From positions 6,403,808-6,467,807 of the forward strand of contig CM034110.1 in the NCBI GenBank assembly GCA_019914945.1: a stretch of DNA of 64,000 nt, in the 5' to 3' direction. Under the pieces are notes generated by a model. That model was not told the origin of the DNA, made no database searches, and was given only the letters and a program-made list of their open reading frames with translations. The stretch is from Typha latifolia. Lineage: Eukaryota > Streptophyta > Magnoliopsida > Poales > Typhaceae. Positions 23,295 to 34,237 of the stretch are shown here, piece by piece. A program made the position numbers and the translations under genes. Positions within the stretch are counted from its first letter, which is position 1. Each line of letters begins with the position of its first letter.

Positions 23295-26200
23295 CTAGTT
23301 TGAGCATGGATTAAGCTGGAGAAGGGAGCAGCATGCTTTTGAGAGAGAGAGAGGACATGGATAAAAAGTTTAACATCTAATGAGAAAGAGGGATTGAAGG
23401 TCCCATCTCCCTCTTGCATAGTGAAGGTCAGACATGTCGCCTATCAACAACACATCAGTGGATCAAAACTTTTCACTTACCAACTTTTCATCTTTCTTTT
23501 TAGATGCACATCTTTTCTTTTTCTTACATAGTTAACATAGCCTTTTCTTTCTTTCTTTCTTTCTTTTCCCCTTTATACTTGTTCCTATTATGGATCATTT
23601 GCACTCGAAGATTTCCAATTCCATAAAACTACCTCTTTTCCTTTCTTTCTTTCTTTCTTTTCCTGCAGGTTTTCTTATACATATATATATAGCTAAAGTT
23701 TTTCTTTTTGATTAGGGCCACAGTTAGTTGAGAAAGTGGCTCCAAAATTGTGGGTGGGTGCATGGATTTGGATCACGTAACGACTAGTACTCTTAAACAT
23801 GTCTGCCGTTCACTCGGCTGGTCATGTGCCATAAGACCCACACAAGAACAAAACTATGTTTTGGATGGAGAGGATTGAAGAAGAGAGAGAAAATGAAAAT
23901 AATTTTCTCTCCCTTCTTAGCATATATGAGAGAAAAGAAAAGAAAGAAAAATGATACCTTCCTTTCTCCTCACTTTTGGAGGAAAAAAGGAAAAAAATAA
24001 TCCTCCTCCCTCCTCTATTTTATCCTAAAATTTATAGCTAAATAACACAAAAGTATATATATATATATCTCTCTCTCTTCTTGTTTATTTTTTCTTTCTT
24101 CTCTGAATAGTCTCTCCATCCAAACGGGGTGTAAAAGAGATAAGTACTTATTATATCGTTGTAGGAGACCATGATGATCACCTTAGAGGTCGCAAATATT
24201 ATACCCCATGTCAACAATTGTTAATGTAGGCACGACATGCAGCATGTCTTTAAAGAAGCAATATTCGAGTTTATTGTCCTTCTAAGATAAGTAATCTTAA
24301 GGTTTATCATACTTGTTACACCAGTAATTTTTTGAAAGGCAAATAGACGGATAGATAGACAAAGGTCAGACGACGATATATATAGTTAGTTCATATGAAC
24401 AAACAACTAATTGGAACTATTTCACACCGTTTTTTTTTATTAGGGTAGAGAGACTAAGTGAAACCAGAGATGAAGAGTGTTATTGGTCACATACATCTAC
24501 TATATTACATTAGGATGCTTCCCTCACTTCTCGTGAAAATATTAATTTTTGACTAGGCGCAAGATAATGGGTTTGAATATCTATAAGAGTAGGAAGGCAA
24601 CATAAAATAGGTCTAGATTCTACTTGATGTCTCAAAGTCTCTAAAAACATACATATATAGTTCGGTAGTTGAGTCCAATCAATTTGTAACAAAAGTGGTG
24701 CTTTTAATTTCTTCCGAGCATTGAGATTGATATTTAGTAAATTTTTAATACATAATTTGGTCGAGTCTATTATTGTCTATTTCTTAAAAGGGTTAGGCTA
24801 ATTGTTTTAGCTTACCTAAAAATTAAAAACAAAAAATTGTCCCACAAGCACATCCTATTAAACTTTCAATCTCAATGTGAGAAAGTTGTAGATTTAGGAT
24901 TCGACAAACGTCCCGGGAAAAGTACACTGGTAATGTCAACAAACTATTTATCCTTTTCATTCTATGTCACTCCTAAAGGGACTTAACCCTTAGCCCTCAA
25001 CCATTCGTAAGAAAGATTGTAGCACTCTCCCTTCCATAGGCTTTGAGGAGGTCACTTTTGGGTCTTAGGGTGGACCACTAGTCCGTGTTAAGTATGGAAT
25101 GATCCACTTTCAAGTTGCGTGTGCAATTGCAACACAAGAGCGATGTAACTATTTCTTATGTAATTAAAGAATTGGAAGCAAATTAATTAGCTCCTAAACA
25201 ATTTCCAAATAATTCCACTTTATATTAGTAAACATGAATATTAAAACTCAAGTTACTTGCAAATAATTATGTGCACTTGCTAGTGTAATTCTGAAGTAAA
25301 ATTTGTAAGAGTTATGATATATATTATTGGTGTAATATCGTGAGAGTCAATTTTTCTAAAATTTATCGGTCGAAATTTTACTCGCATATGCTGTATTAAT
25401 TAGGAGCCTGCCATTTTATTAAATATCTAAGGAAAGGTTCCACTTTAGAGGTGATATAGGCCTCCCAATTAATTAGTACATTTGGTGCCAATAATTCAAA
25501 TTTAGGCTAGGGTTCATGCTTTAATTTCATCTCCCATAAGTCCTCCTCAAATGATATCTTGCTTGGCTATTGCATCTTATGGTCCTACAACACTCACATA
25601 TATGACACTTAGTACAAAACCATGCATGTGCATTTGGCTGCTCATCCTCATGATTAAAAGGAAAAATGGAAACCTAATTATGCCCTAATTCCTCTTAGAT
25701 ATATAGTTCTTGCTTGCAATGATATTGTAAGATTATACGTCTCTCGGCCAATGGCGCGGCGACATGTAGCCCTAGCCCACATGGTTGTTGGTTAAGGATA
25801 GTACATCTATGCCACATCTGTTTGTTTGTTCCAATTAATGGTGGTTGGATTGTAGGGAACAAACCCAAACAATCAAACACCATCTCCTTCAACTTCATAA
25901 CCACTGGGATTTATTTTCTCCAACTTAAGTTTTCTATTGGTTATAGAAAGGTTTGTTGAAGGAGCTCTCAATTGCTGTGGAAGAAAGAGTGCACAAAAGC
26001 TACAACAACTAGTCAAGGATTGAGATGTGATGAGCCACTTTTATGCCCCCACATGAGCTTTAGTGTCTTATTTAAGGGCCCTAATCAAGTAAAATTAAAA
26101 TAGACACTTGTGAAGCCCACAATACAATCTTGGTCAAAACCAACTTCATCAAAAAGAGATTTTGAGAATCTTGGATGTGATATTCTCCCCACTAGACATA

Positions 26201-27675
26201 AAACCAAGAAGCAATTTGTTTTTGTTTATCCATCGTGTATTCTTTACAAGTTTAAGTTGATAGAGAACGATAATTTTTATATATTTTTTAACACTTCTGA
26301 GTGAAAAAGTGAAAATTTCGTTTTAATTCAGTCTCTTTGGCAAACTTGTGAGTTGTTTGGCTGGTTCTAGGGATCCAAATTAAATTAATGGAGGACCAAC
26401 ATGGCATGTGTAGATGAGTGGGAACTTCTCTTTCCACTATAATGGACTAGTAACCAACACATGAAGATTGCATGGGATAGTGATTAAAAAAGAAAGAAAA
26501 ATGAAAAGAAGAGGAGATAAGAATATTGATGAGAGCTTTCAGCATACATTCATGTCCATATCCAATTCAAATTACCATGAGATGCTAGTGGAAAATGTGA
26601 CAATGAGCCACACACACACACACACACACATATACATATATATATATATATATATATACATATGCATATATATCGTTATCGATCAACTTGCTTTGGCCTA
26701 ACCCCACTTGTGTTTCTTACTCTGAATAGAGCCAACTCTTTCATCATGGAGAGATTATGTCATTGTTGCCATTTGAAACATGAAAGAGGAAAGCAGTTAG
26801 GCGTTGCTTGGATAACTTCTGTGATGCTGAGAGTAATCATAGTACCATAATTTGAATAAAGCTATACAACCAACAGCCAATTGCATCATCTTTACTAATT
26901 TTCTTTATCATAAGCTAACTATTAGTCTGTTAGCTCTTCTTTGTTTGAAGGAAGGTCTAGTATTGGTTGGGGGAGGAAGTTAATCTTCTTGTACATGTTG
27001 TTGGGTAGCTCGACATGTCGGTTAAGTAGGACAAGGTGCATGCAAGTTGGTGTAATGTTAATTAGGTATAATAGCTATAGCTAGAAACAAGACTCAATGA
27101 ATAGTGCAAGAAACTTACTAGCTAGTTTATTATAATCATCTAAAATTAAACCACAAATAGTAGGCGAGATTAGTGGATAAAAATTTAAAATCTCGACTCG
27201 ACTCAACTCAACTCGAAAGTTAAATGAGTGAAGTCATATGAAGATTCGACTGTTGGGCGCTATGTATGAAAAGTCTGTATATATATATATGTAAGGATAC
27301 TAAAGTCTAAATATACGTAAATTATAAAATTATTTACCTAACTAACAAAGGCACTATTTTTTAACATATTATTTATTCTACAAGCAATTTAAAGATGGGA
27401 GAGTGTAAATACATCAATATTCATGATTAACGATGCTGCATAAATTTGATTAATTCTTAGTTCAAGTTGGTGTAACCCGAGTTTCTCACTGAGTCAAAGC
27501 GTAATTTATTGTCCATGCCCGAGATGAGCCCAATAGATAGTTCTAGGCCCAGCTCCATGCCAGGCTCAATCTTGCATTAGAACAAAGATGCAAAACTAGC
27601 CTTGTTTTATATTAAAAGCCCTTCATAATTAGTTTCACTATAAGATAAAAGGTAGGTTAAACTACATAGATCGAG
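23295..27675. other. long AT-rich spacer, no gene
   Basis: About 4.4 kb between the MATE promoter and the epoxide hydrolase 3' end. It carries (CTTT)n at 23543-23567 and 23636-23661 and (CA)n/(TA)n at 26609-26672, but no ORF with recognisable protein features. A few short Ser/Leu-rich ORFs look random. The part next to the MATE gene is its upstream region. Confidence 0.5.
26609..26672. repeat. (CA)n-(TA)n compound microsatellite
   Basis: About 22 bases of alternating CA followed by about 40 bases of near-perfect TA with occasional C or G. It is intergenic. Confidence 0.9.
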
Positions 27676-28445
27676 TTAGAATTTTCTTATGAAGTCATAG
27701 ATGTGATCACTGATCTCCTGTGGCCTCTCCTCCTGGATGAAGTGGTCAACTCCTCTCATCACAACTACATCAAGGAGGAATGGCACATCTCTCTTGAAGC
27801 CACCCTTGCGGATGTAGTCCTCCTCATCTGGGATGTGGTAAGTTAGATCTTGGTCTCCAGTGATGAACTTTGCTGGTACTCTTACTTTTGCTCCACTCCA
27901 TGCTGCTGTCAACTCCCAGTTCCTGCAAACCGCAATCTCAACAAATTTGGCTCATAGAAATTATGTATATGAAGTTTGAGGTAGGCAATGGAATGGATCA
28001 TCAAGAAACTCACAAGTTGAGGCATCTGTAGTAGTTGATTGGGCCAGTGAAGCCAGACTTGTCAAACTTGTCAGCATAGTAGTCTATGTCTTCCTCTGAG
28101 ATCCAAGGAGGCAATGTGAATTCATCTGAAGGAGAACCCCAGCCTTCCTTGGGTATATACAGAGGCTTTGGACTGTGGTACGTCAAAAATTTCTTCACCA
28201 TTACTCTACTACCAAGATGAGCAAACTCTACTTCTGGAGCTATTGCTTCCTATAGATAACATATTAAACTTCTTACTAACACTAATACTAGTATAGCTAG
28301 TACAAGAGAGTTTATATTGATATAATCTCTTCTAGTATTTAGTTGTATGTTTGGTATGAGATTGATTGAAATGATAGTTGTTCGAAGATATCTTTTCAAA
28401 GGTAAAATAGTTATAAAATATAAAAAATATTAAATGAAAGAGGAT

Positions 28446-28486
<41 letters not shown>

Positions 28487-29294
28487 AGGGATTACTTGTA
28501 TATTAGATCAAAAGCTTATGATTATTCCAGTAGATGAACAGAGACTAACTGGATATACCTGGAAGAAGCGAACAACGTAGTATTCATCACCATAGAGAGC
28601 CCTAAAATAGTCCACAGGGTTCACTGCCGGAATCCTTGGCAAAAAAGGGACACTTAGAGCCACCACCGCCCTCACCCTATCCGGCCTAAACATGCAAAGA
28701 TGCCACATCACAATTGCCCCCCCAGTCATGCCCCACCACGAAAACCTTCGACATGTACGACCCAAAAGAATTAGCATAATCGACCCACATCGACCCTTAT
28801 TTTTGCTTTTGTTTTGCAAATAACCACATGCATCCATATTAGATTTTTCAATTTTACAAAGAATCCTCGTTCTTTAGATATATTTACAGATAATACCTCT
28901 AGTTAATTAGCTCATAATATCCCCGGTTTATATACATATACGGGGAGTAGTTTTTCGTAATGAATCCAAAAGGTAGGTGGTTATTTGCAAAAGACACAAT
29001 AGTGGTCAGTACCCCCGTGAGTGAGAGGGCGTCGAGGAGGGCGACGAGGTCGCCGGCGATGTGGAAGACGGTGTAGGATGTGACGGAGGGAGGGCCGGAG
29101 GAGTCGCCGTAGCCGCGGAGGTCTGGGGCGACGGGGCGGTAACCGCGGGCGGCGAGGGATCTCATCTGGTGGCGCCACGTGTACCAGAGCTCCGGGAAGC
29201 CGTGGAGGAGGAGCACGGCGGGGCCGTCACCCTCCTCCGCCACGTGCATGCTGATCCCGTTCGCCTCCACCGTCCGATGGTTGATCCCCTCCAT
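27676..29294 (-). pseudogene. soluble epoxide hydrolase, frameshifted
   Basis: Alpha/beta-hydrolase that opens fatty-acid epoxides to diols. Four exons on the minus strand: 29013-29294, 28559-28745, 28014-28249 and 27676-27922. Motifs: oxyanion-hole LLLHGFPELW on exon 1, nucleophile VFVVGHDWG on exon 2, acid GDQDLTY and histidine GVDHFIQEERP on exon 4. The lid region with PINYYR is on exon 3. Exon 2 has a run of seven G (C at 28717-28723 on plus) where six are needed. The frame is HDWG before the run and AIVMWHLCMFRPDRV after it, in a different frame; exon 2 is 187 nt, exactly one too many for its neighbours' phases. Read as given, translation ends about 10 codons later at TAG, losing acid, histidine and lid. 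Without the extra base the product would be about 316 aa, normal for the family. It may be a real lesion or a homopolymer sequencing error. Confidence 0.85.
28448..28483. repeat. (GA)n microsatellite in epoxide hydrolase intron 2
   Basis: About 36 bases of GA on the plus strand, (CT)n in the gene's sense, within the intron between exons 2 and 3, about 75 bases after the donor site. Confidence 0.9.
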
Positions 29295-29317
29295 CTCTGC
29301 TGCAGCTTTTGTTTCTT

Positions 29318-29609
29318 TTTTTTTTTTCTTTTTTTTTTTGAGTGCAAAGAGCTGAGGTCAGCTATTTATTGAATTTTGCCGCCACGTGTTAGTGTCGGCA
29401 GTTAAAAGCTTACATAGTTCCGGTGGAGCATTGTTTAGACGCTCCACTTGGCAGTAACCCGATGCCACACTGGCCCTCGCTACTGCTCAGTCAGCGACCG
29501 AGTTGGCTTCTCTCCCCACATGGGATAACCGGACCTCACCAACGCCATTGGCGAGCTCCGCACATTCGCGCGCCAGGTTACGGACGCGCCATGGACCAAG
29601 CTCCGGCAA
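29318..29609 (-). mobile_element. 5'-truncated LINE insertion carrying an RNase H fragment
   Basis: A 292-bp insert flanked by a perfect 15-bp direct repeat, CAGCTTTTGTTTCTT, at 29303-29317 and 29610-29624. Directly inside the left copy is a T-rich run (29318-29339), which is the poly-A tail of a minus-strand retroposon. The body reads on the minus strand as the C-terminal part of an RNase H domain of plant LINEs: RNLARECAELANGVGEV, then RLSHVGREANSVAD, then a TGA stop, then AVARASVASG and a NNAPPEL tail. Poly-A tail, variable-length target duplication and 5' truncation are the classic LINE insertion signature. The insert ends about 10 bases from the epoxide hydrolase ATG, so it now supplies that gene's proximal upstream DNA. 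Confidence 0.85.
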
Positions 29610-29720
29610 CAGCTTTTGTTTCTTCTTCTTCCTTTCTTTTTTCCCTTCCGATCTTAGGTAGTCGTTTTGTGAGCACGAAGCGTATGCATGGACGCATGCG
29701 TCGAGAGTTCTCTCAAGACG

Positions 29721-29854
29721 CCACGTGTCATCCGAGGGCGGATACATGGTGGGGCCCGCCTGCAGGAAGCGTGATCGGATAGAACGTTTAGTGCATGGGA
29801 AGTTTGTGGAGACACGTGTCTCAATACGTGCGAAGTTGACGTAAGGACGTGTCA
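29721..29854. promoter_or_regulatory. cluster of ACGT-core (ABRE/G-box-like) elements upstream of epoxide hydrolase
   Basis: Within about 130 bases lie CCACGTGTC (29721-29729), ACACGTGTC (29812-29820), TACGTG (29825-29830), GACGTAAG (29838-29845) and GACGTGTC (29846-29853). ACGT-core motifs of this kind bind bZIP factors and, when clustered, commonly give ABA or stress response. They lie just beyond the truncated LINE and so were probably the native proximal promoter of the epoxide hydrolase gene. Motifs are seen; the function is inferred. Confidence 0.5.
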
Positions 29855-30303
29855 AGGGTATTGCAGGAGAAGTTTTGTTCTCTGTTCTTTACTCTTGAGA
29901 GAGAAACTAATTAGTAAGAATTACATTGAATTTATTAAGAGTAAAATCAAATCTGCCTATCAAATAGAGCACATCACGCATTGTTCATTACTAACTTCGT
30001 TTCTATTCAATTTCACTTTCGGATAAATTTTAAATTATATTATAGTAGGGATCCAATTTTCTAATTGGACAATTGCATTTCAACGTGGGACATGATTTCT
30101 AAACATTTATTTAATTTATATTAAGTCATATATTTTTATTACTTTAAACATAAAAAGTAGATTTGCTCTGTTCCAAAAAGAAATTATACACTAAATTTCA
30201 CAAATAAAACCAACATTAATAAATAATTTATCAGTTTCGCACCAAGGTCATAAAGTCTTAATAACTTGGCTATAATACTACTCCATAAAGTAATATATAT
30301 GGA
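29855..30303. other. spacer between epoxide hydrolase promoter and subtilase 3' end
   Basis: AT-rich, with no ORF or repeat that I can support. The right part is the 3' flank of the subtilase gene. Confidence 0.5.
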
Positions 30304-32682
30304 TTAATTAAAAGGCTGTTGCCAAGTAAACCCTATGGGACTCCTCACTCTATGCTTCCCGTCCGTCCACGTTATAGAGCCGAACTCCGTCCGAGAATCG
30401 CCGGCCAGGAGCTTAACTCTCTCGGCGGCAACCCTAACCATAAACTCCTTCTTGTCACCTTTGCCATCGAATACAAGCTTATCTGGCTCTATCACCATTC
30501 TTACTCTGCTTGGCTCTGTGAAGCCCACCGCATACTCTGATCTCCCTTCTGCCACGCTCGTCAGCGTTCGACGGACGACAGCTTCCACTCTTCCCGTCGA
30601 CGACTGCTCGAGCAAGACGGAGATCGAGGGGTAATTAAGGTCCCACGGCTTGCCGACCTTACGCGAACAATTTATAGATTTGCGGGCGATCGTCTTGATA
30701 TCTAACTCTGAGTACTTTGAGTTGCATAAGAAGGTCAGGTAGTCTTCGGCCGTGAGGTCGTAGACTAGCCCGGGGTCGGCGGCCTTGTCGGGGTCCACGT
30801 GGCCGGAACCGTGGGCCCACTCGGTCGATCGGTTGGCCGAGCTCTCGTCGACGAGGGGTTGCCCGAGGTTGTCCGTGACGTAGGCGGTCGTCATCATTGC
30901 GGAGCGGACGGCGGCGGGGGACCAGTCCGGGTGCGCGGCGCGGAGCAGGGCCACTACGCCGGAGACATGGGGGCACGCCATGGAAGTACCCGAGAGGACG
31001 TTGAACTCCGTCCGACGTGGATCGGAACGGAGACCGCTGGGGCTCGTGCCATCGGGCCACGCGGCGAGGATGCCGACGCCGGGGGCGACGAGATCAGGCT
31101 TGATGATGTGCTGCGACTGGGCGTTGGGCCCGCGGCCTGAGAAGGAGGCGACAACGGGGGCTGGGCGGACCCCGACGCGCGTGCCGTGGAAGGCGAGGCG
31201 GACACGCGGCGAAGCGGCGGTGCGGATGTAGGCGTGGATGAAGCTCCCCTGCGTGTATCCAACCGAGAGGGCGGGGAGGAGGTGGGCGTCGGGGACGACT
31301 CCCTCCCCGTCGAGGAACTGGTTGGCAACCACCATGCCTGCCCCACCGGCCTCCTTGACGGCCAATCCCTTCTCGACGCGTGGCACCCCGCCGCGCTGGC
31401 ACAACACGACCTTCCCACGTGCGGCGGAATGGTCGAGGGACCCGCGCGCGCAGAAAGGCGCGGTAGAATGGACCACCCCTGGGCGGGTGGAGGACGCGTT
31501 TCCCGCGTAGATGAGGGGAAACCACTGTCTAGGGGAAGCACGTTGTCCGGCGTAGAGGGAGGTTCCCGAGAGGGCAACGCCGTTTCCCAGGACAACTTCG
31601 GCTGGGAAGCGGCGGTCGATGGTGCCGGCGCCGACGGTGGCGATCCAGGGGGCGACGTTGGTGACGGTCATCTCGCCCGGGCCGTCATTTCCTCCGGAGG
31701 CGACGACGACGACGCCTCTTTCGGCGGCTGCAGCGAAGGCACCGATGGCGATGGGGTCGAGGTGGTACGGGACGGGGCCTGCGCCGACAGAGAGGGAGAT
31801 GACGTCTGCGCCGTCTTCGACGGCCGCATCGAAGGCTGCGAGGATGTCAGAGTCGAAGCAGCCGGAGGACCAGCACACCTTATACGCGGCGATCCTGGCG
31901 TATGGCGCCGCTCCCGAGGCAACTCCTGCAGCGTATCCGAAGAGAGAAGCGTTGGCAACGGGAAGGCCTGCCGCCGTAGAGGCCGTGTGAGTCCCATGGC
32001 CTTCGGTGTCCCACGGGGAGAGGACGTCGCCGGAAGAGGAGACGTTCCCTCTCCCGGCGGCTGCGAGGAAACCGGAGGGAAAGAACCGAGCGCCAATTAT
32101 CTTCCGGTTGCACGACGTTGCCGGAAAAGAGGGCCCAACCTGGCAGATCCCCTTCCACCTGGGCGGCGCTGGCGGGAGTCCCTCGTCGGTGAAGCTTCGA
32201 TGGGTCGGGCGAATCCCAGTATCAAGGATAGCGACAACGGAACCCGCGCCGGCGCCGGAGGATGTCACGAGGTTGCTGGGTTGTCGAGAGTCGTAAGACA
32301 CGAGGCCGAGGAACTGCGGCGAACGGGTGGTGTGGAGGCGGCGAGCTCGGTCGGGGAAGACGGCAAGTACCCCTCGGAACGCGCGCAGGTCGTCCGCCTC
32401 GGAATCCGTGAGGACGGCAGAGAAGCCGTGGAAGACGGATTGGTACACGTGGAGAGGACCCACATCCTCCAAAGTAGCACTACTCGTCGGAGCGGCAGTT
32501 GAGAGAGACGTCAGAGTGGAAGCATACCAACTCTCTACGTCAGAGAAAACAGCGGGTTTGAGATCGTTATCAACTCGAATAATATAAACGCTTCTGGTCC
32601 TACTTCCACTAGTAGCACTATTACTAGAACTGCAGTAGAGTGGAAGGAGAAAGAGAAGCAAGAAGAGATTAGAGGAAGCCAT
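30304..32682 (-). CDS. subtilisin-like serine protease (SBT1 subfamily)
   Basis: Secreted plant subtilase (peptidase family S8) acting in the cell wall, encoded by a single intronless 792-aa frame, as is usual for SBT1 genes. ATG 32680-32682 is chosen over two upstream in-frame ATGs: its context GCCATGGC is strong and it starts a clean signal peptide (MASSNLFLLLFLLPLYC). Next come the I9 prodomain (about residues 31-118) and the maturation region HTTRSPQFLGL. The catalytic triad is Asp in AILDTG (about 154), His in GHGTHTAST (about 229) and Ser in SGTSMACPHVSG (about 567), with the oxyanion Asn in ASGGNDGPG (about 332). A PA insertion lies between His/Asn and Ser (GKVVLCQRGG) and an Fn3-like C-terminus follows DLNYPSI. 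All key residues are intact. The substrate is not predictable. High GC3 gives long antisense shadow ORFs. Confidence 0.96.
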   Translation of the reverse strand: MASSNLFLLLFLLPLYCSSSNSATSGSRTRSVYIIRVDNDLKPAVFSDVESWYASTLTSLSTAAPTSSATLEDVGPLHVYQSVFHGFSAVLTDSEADDLRAFRGVLAVFPDRARRLHTTRSPQFLGLVSYDSRQPSNLVTSSGAGAGSVVAILDTGIRPTHRSFTDEGLPPAPPRWKGICQVGPSFPATSCNRKIIGARFFPSGFLAAAGRGNVSSSGDVLSPWDTEGHGTHTASTAAGLPVANASLFGYAAGVASGAAPYARIAAYKVCWSSGCFDSDILAAFDAAVEDGADVISLSVGAGPVPYHLDPIAIGAFAAAAERGVVVVASGGNDGPGEMTVTNVAPWIATVGAGTIDRRFPAEVVLGNGVALSGTSLYAGQRASPRQWFPLIYAGNASSTRPGVVHSTAPFCARGSLDHSAARGKVVLCQRGGVPRVEKGLAVKEAGGAGMVVANQFLDGEGVVPDAHLLPALSVGYTQGSFIHAYIRTAASPRVRLAFHGTRVGVRPAPVVASFSGRGPNAQSQHIIKPDLVAPGVGILAAWPDGTSPSGLRSDPRRTEFNVLSGTSMACPHVSGVVALLRAAHPDWSPAAVRSAMMTTAYVTDNLGQPLVDESSANRSTEWAHGSGHVDPDKAADPGLVYDLTAEDYLTFLCNSKYSELDIKTIARKSINCSRKVGKPWDLNYPSISVLLEQSSTGRVEAVVRRTLTSVAEGRSEYAVGFTEPSRVRMVIEPDKLVFDGKGDKKEFMVRVAAERVKLLAGDSRTEFGSITWTDGKHRVRSPIGFTWQQPFN

Positions 32683-32696
32683 GGCTAACATTTGAA

Positions 32697-32700
<4 letters not shown>

Positions 32701-32729
<29 letters not shown>
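32701..32729. repeat. (TA)n microsatellite in subtilase 5' leader
   Basis: About 29 bases of alternating TA between the subtilase start codon and its TATA box, followed by a T run. It probably lies in the transcribed leader and creates the spurious IYIYIY residues of the longer upstream frame. Confidence 0.9.
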
Positions 32730-32738
<9 letters not shown>

Positions 32739-32782
32739 TAGAGTGGAGAAAAGATGTTGGGAAGTTAATAGGCATATAAGAC

Positions 32783-32792
32783 CCTATATAGA
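32783..32792 (-). promoter_or_regulatory. TATA box of the subtilase gene
   Basis: TCTATATAGG on the minus strand about 100 bases upstream of the chosen start codon. A transcription start near 32755 would leave the (TA)n tract in the 5' UTR and make the upstream in-frame ATG at 32775 unlikely to be transcribed. Confidence 0.5.
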
Positions 32793-34237
32793 CGTAAGGG
32801 TGGGAGATGAGTGAGTCTGGGAATTAATAATAGATGAGTAGATGACGTGGGTATTATTCGTCTTGAGTACTAAAAGTCTATGGACTGGCTCGGATTCAAT
32901 TGAATTCTCCCGGGTTTTGCGTTCGAACTGGAGGGCAGCAGCATCACCACCGTTACGCTTCCCGTCGGTTTCTGCTGACGTGTACTAAAGTTATATATAT
33001 ATATATATATATTCATTCTGGGTATGACCAATAATTGTAAATTAGAACGAGATTAAATGATTAACTTTAATAAAGTAAGTATATGGATAAGTTAAAACAT
33101 AATCAAATCAATTTGGGAGAAACTTTAATTTAAACCAAATAGATGGAGGTCTTGAATTCCCCTATCTTATTCTACTGTTGTACTGAGAGATTTAGAATCT
33201 ATCCATAGAAGGGATGATAGTGATGATGATGATGATGTGAGAGGACTGGGAGAATGTGAGGGATAGAGATCCAAAGAGTTGAGAGATAAAAGGAAGAGGC
33301 AAATCTAAATAATTCTTGATTCATATCCTAGATTAAGTTGCTCTCTGTATATATAGGCTAATTTAAACTAACTTAGAAACATTTAAATCCTAAACCAAAT
33401 AAATAAATCTGTTATAACGTGTTCAAATGCTACATCCAACGTCTATTTGAACGCAGACATTTGAATGGTAAACGACTAACGTAGATAAGAGAGTTCAAAC
33501 CTTATAGTCTTTGTGAGGTGATCTAATTGAGTTTGCCAAATTTAATGTCTCCTTCAAGTTTTTAAAAGCTCTATTTTTGTATCCTCTTTTTCTTTGTAGG
33601 TGTTTAGAATGAAACATGAATCTAGCTGAAGATGGGAACCAATGGTATAAAGTGAAATCTTATATCGATTATCTCTTAAACCAGTTTGAGATAGCTACTA
33701 AAGAAATGTTGTTATTTTGGATATTATTATTTTTTTAAATAGTAAGAGAGATAGAACCTATTTAAGTTAAACTCTCTATTGATTTTAAAACAATATATTA
33801 GATTTGAATCCTATTTTTTCAAAAACATAAAAAAATTTGAATTTCGTTTTTAAGTATGTCATGGGATAAAAATATTTCTGTTGATTGGAGAGATGAAATA
33901 ATCTCTTATCATTTTGAATCAGATAGAGATAGACATAAATTTAATTGAATCTAATCTCTTATTAGATGATTATTATTTTTTATATTTAAACAGAGAGAGA
34001 TGTGTTTCGAAAAGGAAAATGTGTCTATGCAATTAATTTCTCAATAACTTTCCAGTCTTTAAATTCGTAATTAAAGAGGTACTGAAAACCGGCACTGGAT
34101 ATAGAGAAGATGGAGAAACTAGCTCTATTATCTGTAGGATTAATATTAAGAATTGGAAGGGTATCGAAGTTTTTTTTTTCAGTTTTTTTTTTAACTTCAA
34201 CTGGATAAATTTGTAGCTAATCAGAAGATACCGAGTA
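32793..34237. other. subtilase upstream region, no gene
   Basis: AT-rich DNA with (TA)n at 32992-33012 and a (GAT)n tract near 33210-33238. The stretch from about 33060 to 33560 has a TATA-like stretch (ctctgtatatatagg) and could be a degraded LTR, but I cannot find matching ends or a target duplication. No coding region is supported. Confidence 0.45.

Noticed and set aside
30659..32502. Several antisense and frame-shifted ORFs over the subtilase, up to 438 aa
   Set aside because: High GC3 in the real frame suppresses stops in other frames. None shows domain features or splice support.
32683..32775. Subtilase start at 32775 or 32691
   Set aside because: The upstream extension is IYIYIY from a TA microsatellite, lies around the predicted transcription start and has poor start context. 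ATG 32680-32682 has GCCATGGC and a clean signal peptide.
33060..33600. LTR-like sequence with a TATA stretch upstream of the subtilase
   Set aside because: No TG...CA ends with a matching target duplication were found.
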